NCBI GenBank assembly: GCA_964612965.1
Contig: CAZTGB010000018.1
Location: 1-14,473, forward strand
DNA: 14,473 nt
Reading direction: 5' to 3'
Origin: CAZTGB01 sp964612965
GTDB lineage: Bacteria > Patescibacteriota > Microgenomatia > UBA8517
Shown here piece by piece: positions 1-5,979 of the stretch. The notes under the pieces are model-generated. The model saw nothing but the letters and a program-made list of their open reading frames with translations. It did not search any database and had not been told where the DNA came from. A program made the position numbers and the translations under genes. How positions within the stretch are numbered: position 1 is the first letter of the stretch; each line of letters opens with the position of its first letter.

Positions 1-40
1 CCCCTCAAGAAGTGGTTAATTTAAATCTGTAATATATGTT

Positions 41-529
41 GTGTTACCACAAGGTGGAAGCTTGCATAGAGCTGATAAAATAGAATGTGTGATAAATACC
101 ACAAGTGTTTCTGTTAGTTTCCTGGGAAGAAAAATTGGAAGTATCGAAATTAAACAAGAAGGATCCTTAACAATTCCAAGTCTCGAGCGTAGATTTGTGG
201 GGGTTAGAGAAAATCTTGAGGTTGATCCCGACTTGATTAAGCCAATAGCCAGGAAAGCTGTAGCCTACTTGGAGCCATTTGCAAGCAATAGAGTTCAATC
301 GGACCCAACTTTTGATGATGCTTTTGCTTCAGGATATGATCTAGATATGGCACTAGAGGCTCTCATTAGGAAAAAATTTACCCAAAAAGGTGTTGCTCAG
401 ATGACATATCAGTTTTTATTGCTAGGTCCACTTTCCGAACAAAAAGAGATGGCAAGTATTTTTAAAGGCGCCATTAAAAACGTCATTGAGAATCATTGGC
501 CGACAGAAACTTCATTTTCTCTTTCATGA
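41..529 (+). CDS. Hypothetical protein upstream of rnhB
   Basis: A 162-residue soluble protein that I do not recognise. It has no signal peptide, membrane segment or cysteine motif. The first third looks beta-rich (IKQEGSLTIPSLERR) and the remainder helical, with an acidic stretch around residues 80-105. The start is a GTG with no Shine-Dalgarno site. A TAATAT sequence at 30-35, five bases before the GTG, could be the -10 box of a leaderless transcript, but no good -35 box is visible. Its TGA stop lies inside the ATGA that starts rnhB, so the two genes are translationally coupled and form an operon. The reading frame is closed at both ends, so this is a complete gene unless the true start is upstream of the window, which the lack of an earlier in-frame start makes unlikely. 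Confidence 0.6.
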   Translation: MLPQGGSLHRADKIECVINTTSVSVSFLGRKIGSIEIKQEGSLTIPSLERRFVGVRENLEVDPDLIKPIARKAVAYLEPFASNRVQSDPTFDDAFASGYDLDMALEALIRKKFTQKGVAQMTYQFLLLGPLSEQKEMASIFKGAIKNVIENHWPTETSFSLS

Positions 530-1158
530 AATTTCCAGATTTTTCCTTTGAAAAACCTCTTTGGAATAAAGGGTATAGGCGAATTGCCGGTATTGATGAA
601 GTTGGACGGGGTTCTTTTGCGGGCCCGGTTGTTGCAGGTGCTGTCATTTTCTCTTCTAAAGTTAGGATTCCAAAAGAAATAATTATTAATGATTCAAAAC
701 TGGTTAGCCCCGGGAGGCGATTGCTAGCTTCTGACTGGATAAAGAAGAATTCTATTTCTTGGGCCGTTGGGGAAGCTGGTGTTGCCCAAATAAATAAGCT
801 AGGAATTAAAAAATCTACCGAGATTGCATTTAGGAAAGCAATTGCAAAAGTCTCACCAGATTATCTTTTAATTGATGCTTTCTATATTCCATATGTCAAA
901 GGATTAAGGAGAAGAAATCAGAAGGCAATTATTAAAGGGGATACTAAATCACTCTCAATTGCAGCAGCTTCAATTATAGCCAAAGTGTATAGGGATAATT
1001 TAATGACCAAACTGAGTAAAGAGAAAAGATACAAGAAATACGAATGGGGGAATAATAAAGGATATGGAACACTAAACCATAGAAACATCATCAAAAAATA
1101 CGGGATTACAAAACTACACAGGAAGAAGTTCGTTTCTAAATTGACACCCCTTAGATAA
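526..1158 (+). CDS. rnhB: Ribonuclease HII
   Basis: Cytoplasmic RNase HII, which cuts the RNA strand of RNA-DNA hybrids and removes single ribonucleotides from DNA. The 210-residue product has the normal family length. Visible signature motifs are GIDEVGRGSFAGPVV with catalytic Asp24 and Glu25, NDSK at 55-58, the third acidic site Asp117 in LLIDAF, and KGDTKSLSIAAASIIAKV with Asp139, followed by KGYGT and a C-terminal HR-rich segment. The D117-D139 spacing is a few residues longer than I recall for the E. coli enzyme, because of a basic insertion (GLRRRNQK). I chose the ATG at 526 rather than a TTG at 496, because ATGA overlaps the stop of the preceding gene and the protein then begins a normal distance before the first motif. 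Confidence 0.96.
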   Translation: MKFPDFSFEKPLWNKGYRRIAGIDEVGRGSFAGPVVAGAVIFSSKVRIPKEIIINDSKLVSPGRRLLASDWIKKNSISWAVGEAGVAQINKLGIKKSTEIAFRKAIAKVSPDYLLIDAFYIPYVKGLRRRNQKAIIKGDTKSLSIAAASIIAKVYRDNLMTKLSKEKRYKKYEWGNNKGYGTLNHRNIIKKYGITKLHRKKFVSKLTPLR

Positions 1159-1159
1159 A

Positions 1160-1183
1160 TGTTAACATTAAATTATGTTAACA
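1160..1183. repeat. Perfect palindrome over a start codon
   Basis: Arms TGTTAACAT (1160-1168) and ATGTTAACA (1175-1183) are exact reverse complements separated by TAAATT. The right arm contains the ATG of the coiled-coil gene, and the left arm starts just after the rnhB stop codon. It could be a dimeric-repressor operator or an RNA hairpin that hides the start codon. The stem is too AT-rich, and lacks the U-tract, to be a usual terminator. Confidence 0.6.
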
Positions 1184-1489
1184 AAAGGTGATCTAGATAA
1201 AATATCTCTAGCTATAAAGAAGGAAACAGACCCATTAAAAGTTGGAGTAAACTCACTAAGTATAAAAATCACAGGAGTAGAAAATAGCATTTCCAAACTA
1301 GAAACAAGAGTCGCAAGTGTTGAAAAGGGTGTCTCCAAACTAGAAACAAGAGTCGCAGGAGTAGAAAGATCAACAAAAAGGCTAGAAAGAAAATCAGATT
1401 TTTCAGTTAAATACTTAGATCGAGAATTTTCAGCCAAAATTAAAAGGCTAGAAAATCGCGCGGGTCTGCCTCCAATGAGTACGTTTTAA
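1175..1489 (+). CDS. Small coiled-coil protein with 14-residue repeats
   Basis: A 104-residue, highly charged protein predicted to be almost entirely a parallel coiled coil. The middle consists of 14-residue (double heptad) repeats around KLETRVASVEKGVS, KLETRVAGVERSTK and RLERK, with V/L at the a and d positions. It has no signal peptide or membrane segment. The tail ends in KRLENRAG, close to the KRLENQA tail of the coiled-coil protein at 12559-12789, so the two may be paralogues. There is no Shine-Dalgarno site, and the ATG lies inside a 9-bp palindrome. The gene is convergent with rpsU, and the two stop codons overlap by four bases (TTAA at 1486-1489). Similar small coiled-coil proteins are common in CPR genomes. 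The function is unknown; an oligomeric scaffold is a guess. Confidence 0.7.
   Translation: MLTKGDLDKISLAIKKETDPLKVGVNSLSIKITGVENSISKLETRVASVEKGVSKLETRVAGVERSTKRLERKSDFSVKYLDREFSAKIKRLENRAGLPPMSTF
1292..1357 (+). repeat. 42-bp tandem repeat inside the coiled-coil gene
   Basis: The same 24 bases occur at 1292-1315 and 1334-1357, starting TCCAAACTAGAAAC and ending GAGTCGCA, spaced exactly 42 bp (14 codons). Identity at the DNA level, including third codon positions, suggests a recent duplication by slippage and a variable repeat number. Confidence 0.85.
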
Positions 1490-1680
1490 TAACTTCTCTT
1501 TTTCTCAAGTTCTATTTGATGAGCAACTCTATACTTTTGCTCTTTTCTCTTTTCGGCTGGTTTTTTATAGCGTTCACGATCACGAAGCTCCTGCAAAACA
1601 CCATCTTGGATGGTCTTTTTCTTAAACCTGGCAATTAGCTTGTCTTCGGTTTCGCCTTTTTTCTTTTTTAATATGAACAT
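1486..1680 (-). CDS. rpsU: Small ribosomal subunit protein bS21
   Basis: A 64-residue basic protein of the bS21 family, which sits on the 30S platform near the anti-Shine-Dalgarno end of 16S rRNA and helps initiation. The hallmark pattern is present: a variable beta start (MFILKKKKGETED), then ARFKKKTIQDGVLQELRDRE, then the KKPAEKRKEQ basic tail. The start is an ATG with a GGAGG at 1695-1699, an unusually long 14 bases upstream. An out-of-frame ATG lies between them, but it opens a frame without bS21 similarity. A TAAAAT -10 box at 1729-1734 would give a leader of about 40 nt, and an inverted repeat lies just upstream of that box. The gene follows the cohesin gene with about 98 bases between them. 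Confidence 0.93.
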   Translation of the reverse strand: MFILKKKKGETEDKLIARFKKKTIQDGVLQELRDRERYKKPAEKRKEQKYRVAHQIELEKKRSY

Positions 1681-1728
1681 AATTCATTAAATCGCCTCCT
1701 TCCATCTAAAAACTCTCTGATAGGGGAT

Positions 1729-1768
1729 ATTTTACCAGTTTTTATATAAAACTGGAATTGTCAGTTTT
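1729..1768 (-). promoter_or_regulatory. rpsU promoter region with competing inverted repeats
   Basis: Reading the minus strand, three related segments follow one another: AAAACTG (1768-1762), CCAGTTTT (1755-1748) and AAAACTGG (1742-1735). The middle segment can pair with either neighbour, giving a 7-bp or an 8-bp hairpin. Directly after the second hairpin comes TAAAAT (1734-1729), a plausible -10 box for rpsU, so the repeat sits in the usual spacer position. It may be an operator, an attenuator-like switch, or the weak terminator of the cohesin gene. The -35 box is not convincing. Confidence 0.4.
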
Positions 1769-1778
1769 TAATACGGGT

Positions 1779-2759
1779 TTATGTGATCTGAGGAATATCA
1801 GGTTTCTTTGAAGCTCTAATAAATGCCCAAATAGTAAATAGGACCGAAAGGGCTACTGCTGAAAGAATTCCTATAAATACCCAGTCGATTTTTTTAGCCG
1901 TTGGCATGTTTTCCAATGGTGCATTTGTTCCAAATGATCCTATTGTGGGTGTAGGTTTTGATGACATTGTTCTTTGGCTTCCAGGATAATAAACAACCTC
2001 AGGAGTCTTTGTAACTTTTGGAGAAGCTTTAAGAGTAGGTTTGGGGGTGATACATCCACAAGTTTTATCACTTGGGCAAAGTGGGCTGCGGCAAAAACCG
2101 TCATAGCAGAAATAATTCATTGCACAGTTGTAATTGCTTCCACATGTTCCACCACAAGAATTTGGCTCCCCTTCAACATATGGTGAGGATGTTGGAGTGT
2201 TTGTTGTTTGAGTAGATGAAACATTAACTACGGATGGAGTCAGGGAGGTTAATATGTTTTGTGTTTCTAGAGTTCCAGAAGCTGCTGTTTGAGAGTTAAA
2301 AGCGATTGAATAACTTCCGGAAGTAGCGTTTGCTTTAACTTTTGCATTCACCTTTAATATTTCAAGTCCACTTCCGGTTATTGCCTTCGTTTTATCAAGG
2401 GTAAATATTACGTAACTGATTGTTCCGGTATTGTTGTCAAACGAAGAATCTATTGTGTTTGTTAAATTCCCGGCACCAGATCCTGTCTCAAGCGAGACAA
2501 TCTCAAATACATTTTTGTCAAATGATAATTTAATATCAGCTCCTGTTATTTGGTTTGTCCCTGAGTCCATTTTGACAGAAAATGAAAAGTTTTGTCCTTT
2601 GTTAACTTCTTGTGGACTTGGAGAAATAAAAGCCACAGTTGCAGGGGCAGCAATTTCTCTGACGTCTTGATTTTGTCCAACCAAGCTAACACCGATTGCT
2701 ACACCAACGCCAAGAATTAAGACTCCAAAAAAACCAAGTAAAAACTTTTTTAAATTCAT
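1779..2759 (-). CDS. Membrane-anchored cohesin-domain protein
   Basis: A 326-residue surface protein. Residues 5-28 are a hydrophobic signal/anchor. Residues about 41-180 form a cohesin-like beta sandwich: VAFISPSPQEVNKGQNFSF, then GADIKLSFDKNVFEI, and later SGLEILKVNAKVKA match the cohesin pattern (first strand with a SP.....VGQ-like turn, D/F-V-E strand, F.v.a). A short Cys-rich segment follows (Cys at 202, 206, 212, 218, 223, 228, 234 and 236, probably disulphide-bonded), then a Pro/Thr/Ser/Lys linker. A second membrane span lies at 292-315 with a short basic tail, so the domain is held outside the cell. Cohesins bind dockerins, and the gene just upstream in the same operon (5 nt gap) encodes a dockerin. 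No cellulosomal enzyme is nearby. The cohesin call is from pattern recognition, not a profile search. Confidence 0.8.
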   Translation of the reverse strand: MNLKKFLLGFFGVLILGVGVAIGVSLVGQNQDVREIAAPATVAFISPSPQEVNKGQNFSFSVKMDSGTNQITGADIKLSFDKNVFEIVSLETGSGAGNLTNTIDSSFDNNTGTISYVIFTLDKTKAITGSGLEILKVNAKVKANATSGSYSIAFNSQTAASGTLETQNILTSLTPSVVNVSSTQTTNTPTSSPYVEGEPNSCGGTCGSNYNCAMNYFCYDGFCRSPLCPSDKTCGCITPKPTLKASPKVTKTPEVVYYPGSQRTMSSKPTPTIGSFGTNAPLENMPTAKKIDWVFIGILSAVALSVLFTIWAFIRASKKPDIPQIT

Positions 2760-2764
2760 ATTCT

Positions 2765-3958
2765 TTAATAATTATCTATTACAATTCCTATGTCAACGAT
2801 GTTAACAATACCATCGGCGTTAAGGTCGGCTGCTACAAAAGCAGGATTTGTTTGACCGTAATAGTCAATCATTATTTCTATGTCAACGATATTAACAATA
2901 CCGTCATCATTGACATCACCAGTGATAGTTATTGGAGAGGCTGTTGCAGTAACGGTGGCAGTTGCAGTTGGGGAAGTAGTCATTGTTGGAGTAGCTGTTG
3001 GAGATGATGTAATTGTGGCAGTTGCCGTCGGGATAGGTATTAGAGTTGCGCCTTGGGTTACAAAAACGTCAAATGTGGCTGAAGCAATTGTAATTCCACT
3101 ACGTATGGCAGAGACTGTAATGATGGCAGAACCCGGGGCAAAGGCTTCAATATCTCCGTGTGTAAACAGTTCTGATTCAGTGACTTCAACTTCTACTGTA
3201 GCAATATCACTGTCGGAAGAAAGCCATTGATATGAAATATTTGATTGATCAGTTACTATGCTGTAATCCTCATTTCTAAGGACAACATTAACACCATATC
3301 CACTATTGGTGTTTTGAGTACTTGTCATATAAATGTTGTAAATTGGTTTTGGTTCTAAAATAAATCCATAAACTGACACAGGTAAATCTAAAGGTAAAAA
3401 TGGTTGTAAACTTAAGTTTTCAAAATGGATAAATCCTCGATTATCACTCGAAATTAAATTAAAATTATTTGCGCTTAGTGGATTTCCTTTTGAGTTACCT
3501 TCAAAGCCATCATAGTAGAGCCATTCACCTGGATTCTCTCCATCATATGTTCTAACTTCTGTTACTCTCCAATTGTTAAAACTATCGAGGTTAAAATACA
3601 TAAAAAGCCGCATTTCAGTCCCATTTTCTTGCCATGTGGCTTCAAGACTTGTGTAATTGTCATCTCCCGGGTCAGAAGTAACAATCAATTCTGAATTTCC
3701 AGTGAACAGATTGTTTCCGTCTATGTTTATATAAAAATTAGTAGCAGAAAGGGCAACATATTGAGTATTCCAGTTAACTGCATTATTTACAGGAGTTGGT
3801 GCTGGGACAGATTGTGCTTTTTCCCTAATGTCGAGTCTTTGTGTGAGAATTCCCCAAACAAAAAGGGGAAGGGCTACAAAAAGGGCAACAACAATACCAA
3901 GACTCAAAAGTCGTTTAGCACTAAGAGGCAGAGATTTGAACTGTTCTTTTATTTCCAC
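2765..3958 (-). CDS. Membrane-anchored protein with C-terminal type I dockerin
   Basis: A 397-residue exported protein. One membrane span lies at 16-39 with the N-terminus inside. Outside it has an unrecognised beta-rich, Asn-rich region (60-205), an Ig-like BIG2-type domain (about 210-300, with YQWLSSDSDIATVEV and GSAIITVSAI), a 35-residue Thr/Ala/Pro/Ser linker (305-342), and a dockerin at 345-397. The dockerin shows two EF-hand-like calcium loops, DVNDDGIVNIVD (348-359) and DLNADGIVNIVD (378-389), exactly 30 residues apart. It is followed after 5 nt by a cohesin gene, so the partners are probably co-expressed. The start is a GTG with GGAG immediately before it; upstream ATGs are out of frame or blocked by stops. 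No catalytic domain was recognised, so a structural or adhesive role is more likely than an enzymatic one. Confidence 0.85.
   Translation of the reverse strand: MEIKEQFKSLPLSAKRLLSLGIVVALFVALPLFVWGILTQRLDIREKAQSVPAPTPVNNAVNWNTQYVALSATNFYINIDGNNLFTGNSELIVTSDPGDDNYTSLEATWQENGTEMRLFMYFNLDSFNNWRVTEVRTYDGENPGEWLYYDGFEGNSKGNPLSANNFNLISSDNRGFIHFENLSLQPFLPLDLPVSVYGFILEPKPIYNIYMTSTQNTNSGYGVNVVLRNEDYSIVTDQSNISYQWLSSDSDIATVEVEVTESELFTHGDIEAFAPGSAIITVSAIRSGITIASATFDVFVTQGATLIPIPTATATITSSPTATPTMTTSPTATATVTATASPITITGDVNDDGIVNIVDIEIMIDYYGQTNPAFVAADLNADGIVNIVDIGIVIDNY
2788..2905 (-). repeat. Near-identical duplicated dockerin repeat
   Basis: The two calcium-loop coding segments at 2788-2815 and 2878-2905 differ at only two of 28 bases and are 90 bp apart. 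DNA identity beyond what the protein motif needs suggests recent duplication or gene conversion between the two dockerin halves. Confidence 0.75.
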
Positions 3959-4015
3959 TCCAAGTTCATGCTACTCTTGGGGTAAAATGCTGTCAACTAT
4001 CTTTGTCTTACCAAA

Positions 4016-4159
4016 TCAACCACTTCTCCCTGTCTTTCGTGTGGTTCGAACAGCAATTATTTTTCCCCTATAACTAAAATAGACTTTTTCTTTGTTCAAG
4101 AGTTTTTTGATAAGCCATTTTAGCTTACTTCTTAACTCAGTTGTGGTAATAACATTCAT
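4016..4159 (-). CDS. Short Phd/YefM-like antitoxin or its remnant
   Basis: A 47-residue protein, MNVITTTELRSK at the start, then a basic helix, then YFSYRGKIIAVRTTR. The order I-t-T-E-L-R near the N-terminus and RGK-I-AV about 20 residues later is the DNA-binding fold pattern of Phd/YefM (prevent-host-death) antitoxins. The usual acidic toxin-binding C-terminal half is missing; the protein stops after the fold core. No partner toxin gene adjoins it. It lies 28 bases after the membrane-protein gene and 57 bases before the dockerin gene on the same strand, so it may be an orphan regulator of this operon or a decayed toxin-antitoxin gene. No Shine-Dalgarno site is visible at a useful distance. 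The reading frame fits family expectations well, but the protein is short. Confidence 0.55.
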   Translation of the reverse strand: MNVITTTELRSKLKWLIKKLLNKEKVYFSYRGKIIAVRTTRKTGRSG

Positions 4160-4187
4160 AATAATTTATGTTTTTTCTCCCAAAATT

Positions 4188-4763
4188 CTAATATGGGCTT
4201 GGTGACTTTTCAATAGTGGGAATTGGAGTCTCGGCAAAGCCTGGAGTTGGAGAAGAAGTAATAGTAGGTATTGGAATTGGAGTTTTAGATAAAATTTCAA
4301 GATCTTTAATGTCTGTTATTTTTAAAATCTTGGTAGACTTTGAATAATCTCCAACGGCTAGGATTCTTTTACCTACCAAAGCCTCAATATTAACAATATC
4401 GGGAACCGTAAGTGTGATAGCTTCGGCAGAGGATGAAGTTAATAGAAAGTAGGTATTTTTAGTCTCTGAATACTGCAAGACCCCTGTATATGCAGTTTCT
4501 TTCCAAATGTTTTGCGGGGAGGAAGTTGGGGAGGCAGTAACTTTGTCATCTTCGACAACAACTCCACCAACTCCAAATCCAATTGAGGCAATTACAACTG
4601 CTATTAGAATTGCAGTCAAGGGCTTTATATGAAATCTAAAATCAACCCCTTCATTTCCAATTATTTTTGCCCATACTTTTTTGAAATATGTAACGGGATT
4701 TGTTACCTTAACATCAACCAATGGGGGATCGCTTTGAGAAACATTTGGAGAAGCTTCTGCCAT
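4188..4763 (-). CDS. Single-pass membrane protein with small extracellular domain
   Basis: A 191-residue protein with a 47-residue cytoplasmic N-terminus, one membrane span at 48-70 (AILIAVVIASIGFGVGGVVV), a compact beta-rich outside region at about 88-157 (TGVLQYSETKNTYFLL ... LVGKRILAVGDYSKSTKILKI, which resembles a small OB-type barrel) and a Pro/Thr/Ser tail that probably lies along the cell surface. I do not recognise a named family. It begins 17 bases after the vapC stop and is followed by the Phd-like, dockerin and cohesin genes, so the surface proteins may share the vapBC promoter. No cysteines are present. Confidence 0.7.
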   Translation of the reverse strand: MAEASPNVSQSDPPLVDVKVTNPVTYFKKVWAKIIGNEGVDFRFHIKPLTAILIAVVIASIGFGVGGVVVEDDKVTASPTSSPQNIWKETAYTGVLQYSETKNTYFLLTSSSAEAITLTVPDIVNIEALVGKRILAVGDYSKSTKILKITDIKDLEILSKTPIPIPTITSSPTPGFAETPIPTIEKSPSPY

Positions 4764-4780
4764 ATAGATTCAGTGTAGAT

Positions 4781-5203
4781 TTATGAAGATAAAAGAGCAA
4801 GTGGTTCTATTCTTTTAACACCCAATTTATCGAAATCTTTGTCGTACGATATTACCGTCATTTTTTTAGATTTAATCTCGGGAATTGTACAAATTAGAGA
4901 GTCGATATACTTTACTGAATGGTTCGAATATAAATCTAAACTCTCGTTCGAATTAAACTTATCTATAATCTTAAGATTGGCGATATTAATAATGCTATTT
5001 AAGCCTTTGATTACTTTTTCTTTACCTTCATTATAAAAAGAACCGAGCACCCACACAACTTCAGAAAGAACTAAATTTGAAGTAAGGGCTTTAATTTCCC
5101 CATCTCTTATAAGTCTCAAAACCCCAGAGCAATCTTCGAACATTTTTTCATTTTCAAGTTCGAGAACTCTAATGAAGACATTGGTATCAATAAAATAAAC
5201 CAT
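4781..5203 (-). CDS. vapC: VapC-type PIN-domain toxin (ribonuclease)
   Basis: A 140-residue PIN-domain endoribonuclease of the VapC type, which cleaves RNA (often tRNA or rRNA) when freed from its antitoxin. The acidic Mg2+-binding residues are visible: Asp6 in FIDTNVF, Glu48 in LVLSEVVW, Asp101 in YIDSLI, and the C-terminal SYDKDFDKL cluster (Asp121/123/125). Length and order match the family. The antitoxin gene ends two bases upstream, and AAAGG about nine bases before the ATG can serve as ribosome-binding site, the usual arrangement for antitoxin first, toxin second. All catalytic residues are intact, so the toxin is probably active. Confidence 0.92.
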   Translation of the reverse strand: MVYFIDTNVFIRVLELENEKMFEDCSGVLRLIRDGEIKALTSNLVLSEVVWVLGSFYNEGKEKVIKGLNSIINIANLKIIDKFNSNESLDLYSNHSVKYIDSLICTIPEIKSKKMTVISYDKDFDKLGVKRIEPLALLSS

Positions 5204-5205
5204 TT

Positions 5206-5442
5206 TTAAAACCTTTTGTAATGCTTCTCCATATATTCACGAGCTTTTAGAGCATCCATTCCTTTTGGAGCTTTTCCGATAGGGGAAATATCCAAGATAT
5301 CAAACCCCGGAGAATAAATCTTTATATGATCTTTAGCCTTAACAATCCTAGCCTTTTTATATGGAGAAAGTCCAAGCTCGTCCCTAAAATTTTTAGGTAT
5401 TGTGATCTGCCCCTTTTGTGTAACGGTGGCGAGAATTTGCAT
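5206..5442 (-). CDS. vapB: VapB-type antitoxin with AbrB/SpoVT domain
   Basis: A 78-residue antitoxin. Residues 1-45 are a swapped-hairpin AbrB/SpoVT DNA-binding domain (TVTQKGQITIPKNFRDELGL is the diagnostic motif). The rest (about 46-78) is a short tail expected to plug the active site of the adjacent PIN toxin. It is first in the operon. Its ATG lies seven bases after a -10 box, so its mRNA is probably leaderless. A 10-bp inverted repeat over the promoter is the expected site of autorepression by the VapBC complex. Confidence 0.92.
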   Translation of the reverse strand: MQILATVTQKGQITIPKNFRDELGLSPYKKARIVKAKDHIKIYSPGFDILDISPIGKAPKGMDALKAREYMEKHYKRF

Positions 5443-5478
5443 ATAAGTAATACTACAAAAAAAGTATTACTTTGTCAA
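5443..5478 (-). promoter_or_regulatory. vapBC promoter with overlapping operator palindrome
   Basis: On the minus strand, TTGACA (5478-5473), a 17-bp spacer and TAGTAT (5455-5450) form a near-consensus sigma70-type promoter. The start codon follows seven bases later. The exact inverted repeat AAGTAATACT (5445-5454) / AGTATTACTT (5463-5472), with an 8-bp spacer, has one arm over the -10 box and the other against the -35 box, a classic autoregulation layout. Confidence 0.85.
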
Positions 5479-5524
5479 TAAGTTATTATCGATTATAGAA
5501 GCGTGAAGACTAAAGTGCAAGCGA

Positions 5525-5838
5525 TCAATTATTTCTGGTTTTTTTAAGTTCTTTGCTAAGTTCCCAAAGTTTATCAACTATTAATGTAAGCCGCGAACTT
5601 GGCAATTCTTCAGATGGAGAACTCAAAAGATCATCACCTTTTTCGGTGAGGTTTACAGCAATTTCCAATGCTGTAAATGGCCTGTTAATGTTATATATGC
5701 CACCTCTCCATCATCGGCCGTTGTTATAATAAGATCAGTTAATGGCTCAGTATCACTGGAATATTTATGAATTATTTCAAATTGAGGAATAGCCCCCTCA
5801 GTAGGATCAAAACCACTACCATACTCTGAATTTGTCAT
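5525..5838 (-). pseudogene. Unknown small gene interrupted by a frameshift
   Basis: The first frame gives 61 residues (MTNSEYGSGF ... GEVAYITLTGHLQ), stopping at 5653. A different frame continues with well-formed coding sequence (FTALEIAVNLTEKGDD ... LWELSKELKKTRNN) to a TGA at 5525 and has no start of its own; the only in-frame codons upstream of it before a stop are non-start codons. Adding one base to the GGCC at 5679-5682 joins the two into a coherent protein of 104 residues (beta-rich first half, helical second half). This is therefore a natural one-base deletion or a sequence error. No slippery heptamer supports programmed frameshifting. The intact product would be an unrecognised soluble protein. 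The promoter is strong and leaderless. Confidence 0.6.
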
Positions 5839-5843
5839 GCGTG

Positions 5844-5872
5844 ATTATAATACCTATAGTGTACATAATCAA
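5844..5872 (-). promoter_or_regulatory. Leaderless promoter of the frameshifted gene
   Basis: TTGATT (5872-5867), a 17-bp spacer and a consensus TATAAT (5849-5844), with the ATG only five bases further on. There is no room for a ribosome-binding site. Confidence 0.7.
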
Positions 5873-5895
5873 TAATCACCCATCAGTGCAGGTGG

Positions 5896-5955
5896 GTCGT
5901 ACTACTGAAGGGGAATTGGGATTGGAAAAATTTTCCCCTTCAGTATGATTACGAC
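5896..5955. repeat. Large intergenic inverted repeat
   Basis: Arms ACTGAAGGGGAA (5904-5915) and TTCCCCTTCAGT (5933-5944) pair over 12 bp around a 17-nt loop. Outside a small asymmetric bulge (CT against ATGAT), GTCGTA (5896-5901) pairs with TACGAC (5950-5955), so the stem totals 18 bp. It follows the minus-strand gene at 5980-6210 and could terminate it, but no U-tract follows on either side. A mobile-element relic, a cruciform protein site or a small RNA are alternatives. Confidence 0.7.
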
Positions 5956-5979
5956 TCGATAGCACTTGATTTGAAACAC

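Noticed and set aside
2940..3020. Tandem repeat or CRISPR-like array in the GTTG/GTAGC-rich stretch
   Set aside because: Repeats are degenerate and in codon phase; they encode the Thr/Ala/Pro linker and have no constant repeat with unique spacers.
2880..3230. Plus-strand open frame of Val/Ala/Gly repeats
   Set aside because: It is the antisense of the Thr/Ala/Pro linker and Ig-like domain of the dockerin protein.
5653..5838. Programmed -1 frameshift to explain the two frames
   Set aside because: The junction (ACAGGCCATTT) has no X XXY YYZ slippery heptamer and no obvious downstream stimulator, so a mutation or sequence error is simpler.
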